A DNA stretch of 48,868 bases from SIG607 sp045592625 (lineage in GTDB: Bacteria; Bacillota; Clostridia; Oscillospirales; Acutalibacteraceae). A program made the translations under genes and the position numbers. This document shows positions 39,974 to 48,637 of this stretch, piece by piece (the first letter of the stretch is position 1; each line of letters starts with the position of its first letter). The stretch is from positions 1-48,868 of the forward strand of contig JAZNVC010000017.1 in NCBI GenBank assembly GCA_045592625.1, read 5' to 3'. Under the pieces are notes generated by a model. The model did no database searches. It was not told the origin of the DNA and saw only the letters and a program-made list of their open reading frames with translations.

Positions 39974-41488
39974 TTATTTAATAAGGGATTCGCCATCCAT
40001 CTCGGCAGGTTTTTCAAGACCTAAAACAGTAAGCATAGAAGGAATAATATCGGCAAGTTTACCGCCTTCCTTAAGCTGACAGTCATAGCCTACCACACAG
40101 AAAGGAACAAGGTTTGTGGTATGGGGAGTAAAGGGCTGTCCGTCCTCGCCAATCATACAGTCGGCATTACCGTGGTCGGCAGTAATAAAGGTTACACCGC
40201 CCATTTTATTTACCGCTTCAACAACCCTGCCTACGCAGGTGTCAACCGCTTCCACCGCCTTAACCGCGGCATCAAACACACCTGTGTGACCTACCATATC
40301 ACAGTTAGCAAAATTAAGAATAACTGCATCATACTTACCAGATAAAATCTGTTCGCAAACAGCGTCACAAACGGGATAGGCACTCATTTCAGGCTGAAGG
40401 TCAAAGGTGGGAACGTCGGGAGACTGAATAAGAATTCTGTCTTCGCCTTCGAAGGTCTTTTCCTCGCCGCCGTTAAAGAAGAATGTAACGTGAGCATATT
40501 TTTGAGTTTCAGCAATACGAAGCTGAGTCATATTTTTACTTGCAAGATATTCACCGAAGGTCATTTTGAGTTCTTCGGGCGGAAATGCTACGCTAACGTT
40601 AGGCATAGTCTCATCATACTGAGTCATACATACATAAGTAAGCGGCATATAGCCTTTCTTTCTTTCAAAACCGTCAAAATCGGGGTCAACAAATGAACGG
40701 GTAAACTGTCTTGCTCTGTCGGGACGGAAGTTAAAGGAAACAACACTGTCACCGGCATTAATCATACCTTCTTCATCTATAACTGTAGGAAGCACGAATT
40801 CGTCGGTTACGCCGTTTTCGTAAGACTGCTCTACTGCCTTTGCAGCGTCACTTGCCTTAACGCCTTCGCCGTAAACCATAGCGGCATAAGCCTTTTCCAC
40901 TCTATCCCACGCAAAATCACGGTCCATAGCGTAGTATCTGCCCATAACCGAAGCTATTTTACCAACACCGAGTTCCTTCATTTTGTTTTCCAAATCTCTA
41001 ATGAAACCTGCACCCGAAGTGGTGGAAACGTCTCTGCCGTCTAAAAGACAGTGTACATAAACCTTAGTAAGTCCGTACTTTTTAGCCATTTCCAAAATAC
41101 CGAAAAGATGCTCGATATGGCTGTGCACACCGCCGTCGGAAAGAAGTCCTATCATATGAAGTGCCGTGCCGTTTTTAACACAGTTTTCCATAGCATTCTT
41201 CATAACTTCAATATTAAAGAATTTTCCGTCTTTAATTGACTTTGAAATCTTAACAAGCATCTGATAAACAACTCTGCCTGCTCCGATATTGGTGTGACCT
41301 ACCTCACTGTTACCCATCTGACCGTCGGGAAGACCAACGTCAAGTCCCGAAGCACCGATAGTAGTAAAGGGGTTTTCACTGAAAAATTTAGAAAGATTAG
41401 GGGTGGCAGCAGCTTCGATAGCGTTACCTTCTTTTTTCTCGCTGATGCCGAAGCCGTCCATTATACATAAAACAACAGGTTTTTTCAT
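39974..41488 (-). CDS. gpmI: 2,3-bisphosphoglycerate-independent phosphoglycerate mutase
   Basis: A 504-residue GpmI. VVLCIMDGFGISEKKEGNAI opens with the metal-binding Asp, GNSEVGHTNIGAGR (about 61-74) carries the phosphorylated Ser, HCLLDGRDVSTTSG (about 119-132), FNFRPDRARQ (about 252-261) and NFANCDMVGHTG and TADHGNADCM are the remaining metal and substrate sites. It interconverts 3- and 2-phosphoglycerate. Third gene of pgk-tpiA-gpmI, nine bases after tpiA; AGGT is upstream of its ATG. Length is normal. Confidence 0.96.
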   Translation of the reverse strand: MKKPVVLCIMDGFGISEKKEGNAIEAAATPNLSKFFSENPFTTIGASGLDVGLPDGQMGNSEVGHTNIGAGRVVYQMLVKISKSIKDGKFFNIEVMKNAMENCVKNGTALHMIGLLSDGGVHSHIEHLFGILEMAKKYGLTKVYVHCLLDGRDVSTTSGAGFIRDLENKMKELGVGKIASVMGRYYAMDRDFAWDRVEKAYAAMVYGEGVKASDAAKAVEQSYENGVTDEFVLPTVIDEEGMINAGDSVVSFNFRPDRARQFTRSFVDPDFDGFERKKGYMPLTYVCMTQYDETMPNVSVAFPPEELKMTFGEYLASKNMTQLRIAETQKYAHVTFFFNGGEEKTFEGEDRILIQSPDVPTFDLQPEMSAYPVCDAVCEQILSGKYDAVILNFANCDMVGHTGVFDAAVKAVEAVDTCVGRVVEAVNKMGGVTFITADHGNADCMIGEDGQPFTPHTTNLVPFCVVGYDCQLKEGGKLADIIPSMLTVLGLEKPAEMDGESLIK

Positions 41489-41496
41489 TTTAATAC

Positions 41497-42264
41497 CTAC
41501 TTACTTGCAGCTTTTACGATTACAGCAAAATCTTCTGCCTTAAGAGAAGCACCGCCGATAAGACCGCCGTCAACATTTACCTTTGCAACTAATTCGTCAG
41601 CATTCTTAGCGTTCATAGAACCGCCGTACTGTACGGTAACGGTTTCGGCAACCTCTTTTCCGTAAACCTCAGCAATAGCTTCTCTGACAAAGCCGTTGCC
41701 TTCATCAGCCTGTTCGGCAGTAGCGGTAACGCCTGTACCGATAGCCCATACGGGTTCGTAAGCGATAATAATATTTTTAAGTTCTTCTGCACTTACATTT
41801 GTAAGAGCCATCTTGGTCTGGAACTTAAGAAGGGTTTCGGTGTAGCCAAGCTCTCTTTGTTCGAGGGTTTCGCCTACACACACAATAGCGGTAAGACCTG
41901 CCTTAACAGCGGCAAGAGTACGAAGGTTAACTGTCTGGTCGGTTTCGCCAAAGTACTGTCTTCTTTCGCTGTGGCCGATTACAACGTATTTAACCCCTGC
42001 TTCAACCAGCATATTTGCGGCGATTTCGCCTGTATAAGCACCGCTCTCTTTAAAGTGAACGTTTTCAGCACCTATTTCAATGTTGCTTCCCTTTGCAGCT
42101 TCAACAGCGGCAGGAATGTCAATTGCGGGAACGCAAAGAACCACTTTGCAGTCAGCATCCTTAACCAAGGGCTTCATTTCGTTAATAAGAGCAGTAGTCT
42201 CAGCGGGTGTTTTGTTCATTTTCCAGTTACCGGCGATAACTGCAGTTCTTTTTGCTTTATTCAT
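41497..42264 (-). CDS. tpiA: Triosephosphate isomerase
   Basis: A 255-residue TIM. AGNWKMNKT (11-19, substrate Lys and Asn), VIGHSERR (about 95-102, electrophile His), AYEPVWAIGTG (about 166-176, catalytic Glu) and GGSMNAKN and GLIGGASL near the end are complete. It interconverts dihydroxyacetone phosphate and glyceraldehyde-3-phosphate. GGAGAA precedes the ATG. It lies 57 bases downstream of pgk with a GC-rich hairpin between, which could set relative mRNA levels. Confidence 0.96.
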   Translation of the reverse strand: MNKAKRTAVIAGNWKMNKTPAETTALINEMKPLVKDADCKVVLCVPAIDIPAAVEAAKGSNIEIGAENVHFKESGAYTGEIAANMLVEAGVKYVVIGHSERRQYFGETDQTVNLRTLAAVKAGLTAIVCVGETLEQRELGYTETLLKFQTKMALTNVSAEELKNIIIAYEPVWAIGTGVTATAEQADEGNGFVREAIAEVYGKEVAETVTVQYGGSMNAKNADELVAKVNVDGGLIGGASLKAEDFAVIVKAASK

Positions 42265-42291
42265 AGTTATTTCTCCTTTTAACTAAAGTAT

Positions 42292-42311
42292 AGGGCGGAT
42301 TTATCCGCCCT
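42292..42311. terminator. Intercistronic hairpin between pgk and tpiA
   Basis: AGGGCGGA, loop TTTA, TCCGCCCT. On the transcribed (minus) strand no T run follows, so mRNA processing or partial attenuation is more likely than full termination. Confidence 0.55.
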
Positions 42312-42321
42312 TTTACTTTTA

Positions 42322-43533
42322 TTATTTATCGTTCATTGCGGCAATACCGGGAAGCTCTTTGCCCTCAAAGAATTCAAGAGAACCCCCGCCGCCGGTAGAG
42401 ATGTGGGTCATCTTATCGCCAAAGCCTAAGTTATTAGCTGCTGCTGCAGAGTCGCCGCCGCCGATAACGGTAACAGCATCGGTATCAGCAAGAGCCTGAG
42501 CCACTGCAAATGTACCCTTTGCAAGAATTGGGTTTTCAAATACGCCCATAGGTCCGTTCCATACAACAGTCTTAGCGTTCTTAACTTCCTCTGCATAAAG
42601 CTCAGCAGTTTTAGGACCTATGTCAAGGCTCATCATATCTGCAGGAATCTTGTCAGCATCAACAATGGTTACGTCAACGGGAGCGTCGATAGGATCGGGG
42701 AAATCTTTAGTTACTGTGCAGTCAATAGGGAGAAGAATCTTAACGCCCTTTTCTTCTGCTTTAGCCATCATATCACGGCAGTAATCAATTTTAGTTTCAT
42801 CAATAAGGGAGGTACCAACGCCATAGCCCTTAGCAGCAAGGAAGGTATAGGACATTCCACCGCCGATAATAAGGGTGTCAGCCTTGGTGAGAAGATTTTC
42901 AATAACGGGAAGTTTGCTGTCAACCTTTGCACCGCCGAGGATACAAACAAAGGGGCGAACAGGATTTTCAACGGCTGCACCTAAATACTTAAGTTCTTTA
43001 CCGATAAGATAACCGGCTACAGCTTCCTTAACGTAATCAACAACGCCAACGGTGGAGCAGTGTGCACGGTGAGCAGTACCGAAAGCATCGTTTACGAAAA
43101 TTTCAGCAAGACTGCCGAGTTCTTTAGAGAATGCTTCGCCATTTTTGGTTTCTTCTGCTCTGGAGCGGGTGTTCTGAAGAAGAACAACGTCGCCGTCCTT
43201 CATAGCTTCAACTGCAGCCTTTGCATTTTCACCAACAACACAGTCGTCAGCAGCAAAAACAACCTCTTTGCCAAGTTTTTTAGAAAGAGCTTCTGCTACG
43301 GGAGCAAGGCTGAGTTCGGGCTTAGGTTCACCCTTCGGCTTACCAAGGTGAGAGCAAAGAATAACCTTACCTCCGTCGTTAATTAACTTTTCAATGGTAG
43401 GGAGTGCGGCATTGATACGGTTTTCATCGGTGATAACGCCGTTTTTAAGCGGAACGTTAAAGTCGCAACGAACAAGTACCTTTTTGCCTTTTACATTAAT
43501 GTCATCTACTGTTTTTTTGTTTAATGCGTTCAT
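42322..43533 (-). CDS. pgk: Phosphoglycerate kinase
   Basis: A 403-residue PGK. VLVRCDFNVPLKNGVITDENR (shorter signature RCDFNVPLKNG), SHLGKPKGEPKPELSL (about 61-76), GGAKVDSKLPVIENL (about 199-213), WNGPMGVFENPILAKGT (about 328-344) and the nucleotide Gly loop IGGGDSAAA are all present. It makes ATP from 1,3-bisphosphoglycerate. AGGAAG precedes the ATG at 43531-43533. First gene of a glycolytic operon pgk-tpiA-gpmI; gapA, often in front of pgk, is not here. Confidence 0.97.
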   Translation of the reverse strand: MNALNKKTVDDINVKGKKVLVRCDFNVPLKNGVITDENRINAALPTIEKLINDGGKVILCSHLGKPKGEPKPELSLAPVAEALSKKLGKEVVFAADDCVVGENAKAAVEAMKDGDVVLLQNTRSRAEETKNGEAFSKELGSLAEIFVNDAFGTAHRAHCSTVGVVDYVKEAVAGYLIGKELKYLGAAVENPVRPFVCILGGAKVDSKLPVIENLLTKADTLIIGGGMSYTFLAAKGYGVGTSLIDETKIDYCRDMMAKAEEKGVKILLPIDCTVTKDFPDPIDAPVDVTIVDADKIPADMMSLDIGPKTAELYAEEVKNAKTVVWNGPMGVFENPILAKGTFAVAQALADTDAVTVIGGGDSAAAANNLGFGDKMTHISTGGGGSLEFFEGKELPGIAAMNDK

Positions 43534-43572
43534 TTGATTACTTCCTTTCAGGATGATTTTTCATACAAAATT

Positions 43573-43601
43573 ATTTTACCACTTTTTTATAAAATTTTCA
43601 A
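43573..43601 (-). promoter_or_regulatory. Promoter of the pgk operon
   Basis: Minus strand TTGAAA (43596-43601), 17 bp, TAAAAT (43573-43578), about 40 bp before the pgk start. Confidence 0.7.
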
Positions 43602-43661
43602 CGATTCTTTTGACAAAAATATAACAAATTAAAAGCAGTTTATAAAAGTAAAATTGTGCAG

Positions 43662-45053
43662 TTAACCAATATATTCAAAACGGTTTATAAATTTGCCGTT
43701 TTTAAATATTTTTTCACGGAACATATACTCAGGTCTTACCCAAATATAGCCTTGGCCATAAAGTGCTTTATAAACCACTACCCTCTCACCTTTTTCACTA
43801 TCGTAACCGGTATATAAAACCTCATATTCGTTACCTTTAAAGTGACGGTATTTGCCCTTTTTAACCGGACTGTCGGGATTTTCGGGGTTATATACAAAAT
43901 GGAATTCCTCTCTTTCGGGCGGAACATAAGAATGAGTGCCCGCCTGAACAAAGGTAAATTTTTTATAGCAATTAAAAGAATTATAAAGTGTAAATGTAGT
44001 AGAAGGCGGACAACAATAATCGCCGAGACGCGCCTCAATATTTACAGGGCATTTTACCCTTGTTGCCTGAGCGATGGTATCAAAATAATGAAGACCCTCT
44101 TTAACTTCAGGATGCCAACCGCCCATATATCCGTATTTATCAGCACAGATGTTACAAAACCAAGGTATATAAATATCCAGATAGGTAACGTCTTTATCGT
44201 GGGCTGCAAGTGTAGTTGCCTGAAAAGCGCCCTGACTTCCGCCCGATGCGATAATATGCTTTTTATCCCACTGAGGCAAGGTTTTCATATACTTTGCAGC
44301 AATTAGGTTGCGTATCATCATCCCGCGCCAATATGTCGTCATATTGCTTTCGTTTTCGGTTTCATTAAAACCGTAACCTGCAAGGTCGGTGTATTTTATG
44401 GCACATTCTGTTTTTGTGATATCATTTTCTATTCCGTGGGCATTTACGTAAGCTGTAATGGTATCGTCATTATATGCAGCACTGCTTCCCGTTATAGAAT
44501 ATCCGCAGAATATAAACTTTATGGGGAATGTGCCCTCTTTATCGGGCATAGTTACTATTGCCGAAGCAGGTCTGCCGTTTGGAGTGCTTATTCTTACATC
44601 ATACTTTTTAAAGCCTTTTTGGGCACTATATGATATATCCTCCCACATTAGCACTTTGCAGTCAAAATCTGCTACCAATTTTTCAATATCAGCCCAATAT
44701 TCGTCAAAATCTTCGGGGATTGTATCACAGTAGGTAAGTTTTTCTATTTCGGCACCTGCCCCTGCTTCAAGAAGGTCGAAACCTCCGAGTGGAGAATTTT
44801 CGGTACTGTATGCAGTACAGGTTATTCTGACAAAACCGGGACGCGAAAGGCTTGATTTTAACACCAGAGGCTTGCCTTTATCACAAGAGCCGAAACCCGA
44901 ATCATATTTTCCGTCATCTGTTCTTATTTCCCATTTTATAAAACTGCAAGGAATATCTGTGCAATTACTTCTTGCCTGAATATAAAACTCCATTTCCTCG
45001 TTGCAGTTATAGGTTAATGCAGGTTTGTTGCTTGAAAACTTAAAATATGGCAT
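43662..45053 (-). CDS. Acetylxylan esterase/cephalosporin C deacetylase-type esterase (CE7)
   Basis: A 463-residue protein. The C-terminal 320 residues match carbohydrate esterase family 7: YWRGMMIRNLIAAKYMKTLP, ASGGSQGAFQATTLAA with the nucleophile Ser, ARLGDYCCPPST with the Asp and QAGTHSYVPPE with the His. The N-terminal 110 residues are a beta domain not found in the 320-residue CE7 enzymes, perhaps for sugar binding. No signal peptide. The ATG at 45051-45053 overlaps the trmL stop (TAATG), so I use it rather than an ATG at 45069 that lies inside the GGAGG site. It may remove acetyl groups from imported oligosaccharides. Confidence 0.87.
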   Translation of the reverse strand: MPYFKFSSNKPALTYNCNEEMEFYIQARSNCTDIPCSFIKWEIRTDDGKYDSGFGSCDKGKPLVLKSSLSRPGFVRITCTAYSTENSPLGGFDLLEAGAGAEIEKLTYCDTIPEDFDEYWADIEKLVADFDCKVLMWEDISYSAQKGFKKYDVRISTPNGRPASAIVTMPDKEGTFPIKFIFCGYSITGSSAAYNDDTITAYVNAHGIENDITKTECAIKYTDLAGYGFNETENESNMTTYWRGMMIRNLIAAKYMKTLPQWDKKHIIASGGSQGAFQATTLAAHDKDVTYLDIYIPWFCNICADKYGYMGGWHPEVKEGLHYFDTIAQATRVKCPVNIEARLGDYCCPPSTTFTLYNSFNCYKKFTFVQAGTHSYVPPEREEFHFVYNPENPDSPVKKGKYRHFKGNEYEVLYTGYDSEKGERVVVYKALYGQGYIWVRPEYMFREKIFKNGKFINRFEYIG

Positions 45054-45562
45054 TATAATACATCCTCCCATTTATAGTTGTGAAGATTGCCCACGCCCTC
45101 TAAAGCGGGATATCCCCACTGGCGAAGTACCTCGTAAACGCCTATTGCTACGCTGTTTGAAAGATTAAGGCTTCTTATATCGGTAGCCATAGGTATCCTG
45201 ACACATCTTTCGGGGTTTTTTATAAGCAGTTCTTCGGGCAGTCCTTTTGTTTCTTTCCCAAACATTAAATAACAGTTATTGGAATAACTTCTGTCGCTAT
45301 GATTTTGTCTTGCTTTAGTAGTGAAATACACATACTCTCCATCAGGATTTTTTTCAAAAAAGTCGGCAAGATTATCATAATAATTAATGTCCAGAAAATG
45401 CCAATAGTCAAGTCCTGCTCTTTTAAGTTTTTTATCGTCTATTTTGAAACCCATAGGCCCTACAAGATGAAGTGATGCCCCCGTTGCCGCACAGGTTCTG
45501 GCAACGTTTCCCGTATTTTGAGGTATTTCGGGTTCCACCATTACAATATTCATTTTAGCCAC
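45053..45562 (-). CDS. trmL: tRNA (cytidine/uridine-34 2'-O)-methyltransferase, SPOUT family
   Basis: A 169-residue TrmL-type enzyme. IVMVEPEIPQNTGNVARTCA (about 5-24), LMFGKETKGLPEELL (about 98-112) and IPMATDIRSLNLSNSVAI (about 123-140) are SpoU/TrmL motifs 1-3 that form the trefoil knot and SAM site. It methylates the wobble ribose of certain tRNAs. The GTG at 45560-45562 is seven bases behind AGGGTG; the ATG at 45553 would be 16 bases away, so GTG is more likely. Coupled to the esterase gene by stop-start overlap. Confidence 0.93.
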   Translation of the reverse strand: MAKMNIVMVEPEIPQNTGNVARTCAATGASLHLVGPMGFKIDDKKLKRAGLDYWHFLDINYYDNLADFFEKNPDGEYVYFTTKARQNHSDRSYSNNCYLMFGKETKGLPEELLIKNPERCVRIPMATDIRSLNLSNSVAIGVYEVLRQWGYPALEGVGNLHNYKWEDVL

Positions 45563-45648
45563 GATAAATCACCCTGCATATTATACATTTTCATTTTCCT
45601 CTTGTCAATAGACAAGAAGGTGTGTTACAATATAAAACGGTGATGAAA

Positions 45649-46326
45649 ATGAAATACATAAAAAATATAGTTGACCGTGTTGAGTCGGCAGAAAAACGTG
45701 CGGCAGTAATTTACGCAAAAACCGACGGAAAACTCTATAAATGGCTTAAGATTTTATATGTAGTATCGGCTTGTTTTACTGCTCTTATGGGATTTTTCTA
45801 TTGCATTTCCCGTTACTTTAAGATAAGCGAATTAATGAACCTTGATATAAAAATCGAAAGTTTGACCGAAATAAACGCCGTAAAGCAAAGCATAATAACC
45901 GTTCTTATTTGCTCTGCATTCTGGCTTATTTGTGCCGTTATTATAAAATGGAAACAGGAAATTGTTTCGCTTTTACTGCTTCTTTCAAGCGGTACTGTCG
46001 CCTGTGCCACACTTATAAACGCTTCAAAAAACACTGCAGAATTTAACGCCGGTATAAATACGGCTTTCTGGTGGCGTCATTTTGTTCCCTTGCTTCTTTC
46101 CCTTTTCTTTATAGTGTGGATGCTGTGCATTAAATTCCGTCAGCAGTACAGACTGAAAATCGCTTATAACAATATGGTAAACCGCATTTACGAAACCTAT
46201 CGACGTGACGATATAAGCGAAGAAGAATGGGAAGAATTTTTAATTAATTATGACCCAAGGGCTGAAGAAGAAAAACGCAGACGAGAAAAGAAAAAGGCAA
46301 AAGAAACCCCAAGCGTGTTATATTAA
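45649..46326 (+). CDS. Membrane protein of unknown function
   Basis: A 225-residue protein I do not recognise. Four hydrophobic helices (about 35-57, 80-103, 107-128, 143-163) are followed by a charged tail of about 60 residues (DDISEEEWEEFLINYDPRA and a Glu/Arg/Lys-rich end), probably in the cytoplasm. Start choice is uncertain: ATG 45643 and 45649 are in frame; GGTGA (45639-45643) suits 45649. A palindrome CTTGTC/GACAAG (45601-45616) lies in the promoter region. Divergent from trmL. No enzymatic motif seen. Confidence 0.6.
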   Translation: MKYIKNIVDRVESAEKRAAVIYAKTDGKLYKWLKILYVVSACFTALMGFFYCISRYFKISELMNLDIKIESLTEINAVKQSIITVLICSAFWLICAVIIKWKQEIVSLLLLLSSGTVACATLINASKNTAEFNAGINTAFWWRHFVPLLLSLFFIVWMLCIKFRQQYRLKIAYNNMVNRIYETYRRDDISEEEWEEFLINYDPRAEEEKRRREKKKAKETPSVLY

Positions 46327-46413
46327 AAATAGCGAAATACACACATAAAACAGGCTTTTAAAAAGTTTTTTTGGTTTTTTTTGTAGTTTTTATATTTTAA
46401 CGATAATTTTTTA

Positions 46414-46443
46414 TTGTACTTTTTTAAATAAATATGTTATAAT
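46414..46443 (+). promoter_or_regulatory. Promoter of purC
   Basis: TTGTAC (46414-46419), 18 bp, TATAAT (46438-46443). No purine riboswitch is seen in the 45-base leader. Confidence 0.65.
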
Positions 46444-46488
46444 ATGTTAGTAAATTTAGCACTCAGAAAATTAAAGGAGTAATGAAAA

Positions 46489-47178
46489 ATGAAACAGCTT
46501 TATGAAGGCAAAACCAAAAACGTAATGTTAGACGAAGAAACCGGTATAGTTCATCTTTTCTTTAAGGACAGTGCAACCGGCGAAAACGGCGTATTTGACC
46601 CCGGCAGCAACACCGTAGGCGGAAGTGTTGAAGGCAAAGGCAAGGTTGGTCTTGCTGTAAGTGCCTATTTCTTTGAGCTTATGGAGAAAAACGGTATCCC
46701 CACCCATTATCTTGGCAGTGATATTGAAAAGGGTCTTATGAAGGTTAGAAACCTTACCGTACCAAGACTAGAATTTATCGTTCGTTACGAAACTGCAGGT
46801 AGTATGTGCCGTCGTTTCACCCTTCCCGAAGGAATAGTTTTCGATCCTCCTTATGCAGAGGTTACCTTAAAAGATGACGAACAGGGCGATCCCCTTATCA
46901 GCGAAAGAATTTGTCTTATGAAAGGAATTCTTCTCCCCGGTCAGTATGAAGAAGCTATTGAAATAGTTAAAAAGGTTGGCGAAGTATTAAAGGCTGAACT
47001 TGCTTCTATGAACTTAAAGCTTATCGACTTCAAAATTGAGGTTGGTTACGATGAAAGCGGCAAGATTTTTGTTGCTGACGAAATCACCCCTGACATTTGG
47101 AGAATAAGAGACGAACAGGGCAACATTCCTAATCAAATCGACTGTGCTAATATGATTCTTGCAAAAATTAACAAGTAA
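46489..47178 (+). CDS. purC: Phosphoribosylaminoimidazole-succinocarboxamide synthase
   Basis: A 229-residue SAICAR synthetase. LYEGKTKNV (4-12) is the ATP-binding start, GIPTHYLGS, VRNLTVPRLEFIVRYETAGS (VRNxTxP...ExIVRxxxAGS) and IDFKIEVGYDESGKIFVADEITPDIWRI (metal and catalytic Asp/Glu; ITPD) are in place. The usual DD-TAFNG segment reads KDSATGENG. It joins CAIR and aspartate in purine synthesis. It is alone, without other pur genes near it. AAAGGAG is upstream of the ATG. Length is normal (about 235). Confidence 0.93.
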   Translation: MKQLYEGKTKNVMLDEETGIVHLFFKDSATGENGVFDPGSNTVGGSVEGKGKVGLAVSAYFFELMEKNGIPTHYLGSDIEKGLMKVRNLTVPRLEFIVRYETAGSMCRRFTLPEGIVFDPPYAEVTLKDDEQGDPLISERICLMKGILLPGQYEEAIEIVKKVGEVLKAELASMNLKLIDFKIEVGYDESGKIFVADEITPDIWRIRDEQGNIPNQIDCANMILAKINK

Positions 47179-47187
47179 TTAAACTTA

Positions 47188-47216
47188 AAACCGACAAAAC
47201 TTAGTTTTGTCGGTTT
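47188..47216. terminator. Bidirectional terminator
   Basis: AAACCGACAAAAC (47188-47200), loop TTA, GTTTTGTCGGTTT (47204-47216). The loop is the stop codon of the minus-strand hydrolase. Confidence 0.88.
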
Positions 47217-48166
47217 ATTTGTTGTGTTTTTATAAGAGGATAGGTTACAATACCTTCGCCGTCAAGATTTTCGTTTTGCAAATTTACCGCCGAAATCTGA
47301 CGGTTTTCTTTTGTTACATAATAGTAAACCAGCCTGGAAGCATCAATACAGCAGACATACTGTGTTTCCTGTTCCTTACCGTTTTCTGTTATCACCGTGC
47401 CCGAAGGAATGCTAACGCTGTCAAGGGCGTGAAAAAACTGACCTACGTTATCATCTTTAAAGGATAAATGATTTTTTATAAACGCCATTCGTATAAAACG
47501 TGAATTTGATGAAAAATCACCGGGCAGTCCTAAGGCTCCCATACCTCTGCTAAAGCATTTGGCTTCAAAACCGCCGAACACTTTATTTTGTGGGTTATAG
47601 ACAGAAAGATTAGTGTAATTATTAAGAGAAAACAGTTGTGTGTCAAAGGTGGGGTCATTAGTAAGCACTCCAACGGGATTTTCATAAATTCGTATCCCGT
47701 CCTTTGTGCTTTCAACCGTTATGCAGTCCTTTTTGTCTGCAATTATAAAGTGAAGGGGTGAGGGCGGAAACTTTTCGCTGAAAGCACTGTCGGTAATATT
47801 TGCATTAAGAAGTTTTGTATGAGCACCGCTTACCGAAACACAGGTAGAAAGTATATACGGTATAAATTCAAAACTTGCTATATTTTCTTTATTGTCCTGC
47901 GGTTTATCATATACGGCATTACAGGAAAAATTAAGTGCCGCTACACAAAGCCCACTTTCATTTGCTGCTTCAAACAGCAGAGGATAGCCATCTACAATAA
48001 CACCGTTTCCAATAATGGCACTGTGGTTTTTAACGCTTAAAGAGTTAGTAAAATTTAAGGAATAGTTTCTGGGCAGCACAATTATCTGATTATCAAAAGG
48101 TAAATCATAGTCCAGAGTTCTGCCGAAATAAAAACTGTCGGCATTAAAGGTCATAGCGGTACACAT
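47201..48166 (-). CDS. Choloylglycine hydrolase family protein, bile salt hydrolase-like
   Basis: A 321-residue Ntn hydrolase. After Met removal Cys2 (MCTAMTF) is the nucleophile. GRTLDYD gives R16 and D19, NESGLCVAALNF ends with N79, GVLTNDPTF gives N170, and GLPGDFSSNSRFIR gives R223; these positions agree with those known in bile salt hydrolases. SRF and LPGDFSS are typical of BSH rather than penicillin V acylase. It should hydrolyse amide bonds of glycine or taurine bile acids in the cytoplasm; other acyl amides (for example N-acyl homoserine lactones, penicillin V) are possible. GGGTGA precedes the ATG; an inverted CCCAAAA/TTTTGGG (48176-48192) overlaps that site. Confidence 0.85.
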   Translation of the reverse strand: MCTAMTFNADSFYFGRTLDYDLPFDNQIIVLPRNYSLNFTNSLSVKNHSAIIGNGVIVDGYPLLFEAANESGLCVAALNFSCNAVYDKPQDNKENIASFEFIPYILSTCVSVSGAHTKLLNANITDSAFSEKFPPSPLHFIIADKKDCITVESTKDGIRIYENPVGVLTNDPTFDTQLFSLNNYTNLSVYNPQNKVFGGFEAKCFSRGMGALGLPGDFSSNSRFIRMAFIKNHLSFKDDNVGQFFHALDSVSIPSGTVITENGKEQETQYVCCIDASRLVYYYVTKENRQISAVNLQNENLDGEGIVTYPLIKTQQINRQN

Positions 48167-48175
48167 AAAAAATCA

Positions 48176-48192
48176 CCCAAAAATATTTTGGG
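48176..48192 (-). promoter_or_regulatory. Small hairpin overlapping the ribosome binding site of the bile salt hydrolase-like gene
   Basis: CCCAAAA (48176-48182), ATA, TTTTGGG (48186-48192). On the mRNA the second arm contains the GGG of GGGTGA. It is weak (three G-C pairs), so it may be coincidence. Confidence 0.35.
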
Positions 48193-48282
48193 CAATCTTT
48201 TTACTATTTATACACTTTTAAATTAAGCCATTTAAAAGAAAAGTAAAATCGACTTTTAAGAAAATAGTGAAAAGTGAAGAGG

Positions 48283-48324
48283 TAAAAAGTAAATCGACAA
48301 ACCTCTGTCGAGATTTGTCGATTT
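48283..48324 (-). terminator. Terminator of tRNA-Ala
   Basis: TTTGTCGATTT (48314-48324) and AAATCGACAAA (48291-48301) pair over 11 bases; on the minus strand ACTTTTT follows. Nearly the same sequence, inverted, terminates tRNA-Gln. Confidence 0.75.
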
Positions 48325-48400
48325 TGGTGGAGCTAAGGGGATTCGAACCCCTGACCCCCACACTGCCAGTGTGGTGCGCTACCAACTGCGCTATAACCCC
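48325..48400 (-). tRNA. tRNA-Ala (anticodon GGC), CCA encoded
   Basis: A 76-nt cloverleaf on the minus strand. Acceptor arms GGGGTTA and TAGCTCC include the G3-U70 wobble that identifies tRNA-Ala; discriminator A, then CCA (48325-48327). The anticodon stem CCACA/TGTGG encloses CTGGCAG, anticodon GGC, reading GCC. T loop TTCGAAT. Confidence 0.95.
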
Positions 48401-48472
48401 GAATTCCCGTATATGATATCACAAAACAATTAATATTTCAAGTATTTTTTAAAAAAACGGGCAAAATAACTC

Positions 48473-48501
48473 TTGACAAATCTTACCTTAAAGAATATAA
48501 T
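48473..48501 (+). promoter_or_regulatory. Consensus promoter of tRNA-Gln
   Basis: TTGACA (48473-48478), 17 bp, TATAAT (48496-48501): both hexamers match the sigma-A consensus perfectly. Confidence 0.85.
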
Positions 48502-48521
48502 AGTCGTTGTCAACAAAATAT

Positions 48522-48595
48522 TGGGGAATTGTGTAACGGTAGCACGACAGACTCTGACTCTGTTTGTTGGGGTTCGAATCCCTATTCCCCAGCCA
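48522..48595 (+). tRNA. tRNA-Gln (anticodon CTG), CCA encoded
   Basis: A 74-nt cloverleaf. Acceptor TGGGGAA (48522-48528) pairs with TTCCCCA (48585-48591), discriminator G, CCA 48593-48595. The anticodon stem ACAGA/TCTGT encloses CTCTGAC, anticodon CTG, reading CAG. T loop TTCGAAT. The U1-A72 pair is typical of tRNA-Gln. ORFs read antisense here are artefacts. Confidence 0.95.
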
Positions 48596-48637
48596 AAATC
48601 GACAAGTTTCGACAGAGACTTGTCGATTTTACTTTTT
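48595..48637 (+). terminator. Terminator of tRNA-Gln
   Basis: AAAATCGACAAGT (48595-48607) and ACTTGTCGATTTT (48618-48630) pair perfectly, then ACTTTTT. Confidence 0.85.

Noticed and set aside
46330..46488. Purine riboswitch before purC
   Set aside because: The leader is about 40 bases, AT-rich and lacks the conserved aptamer elements.
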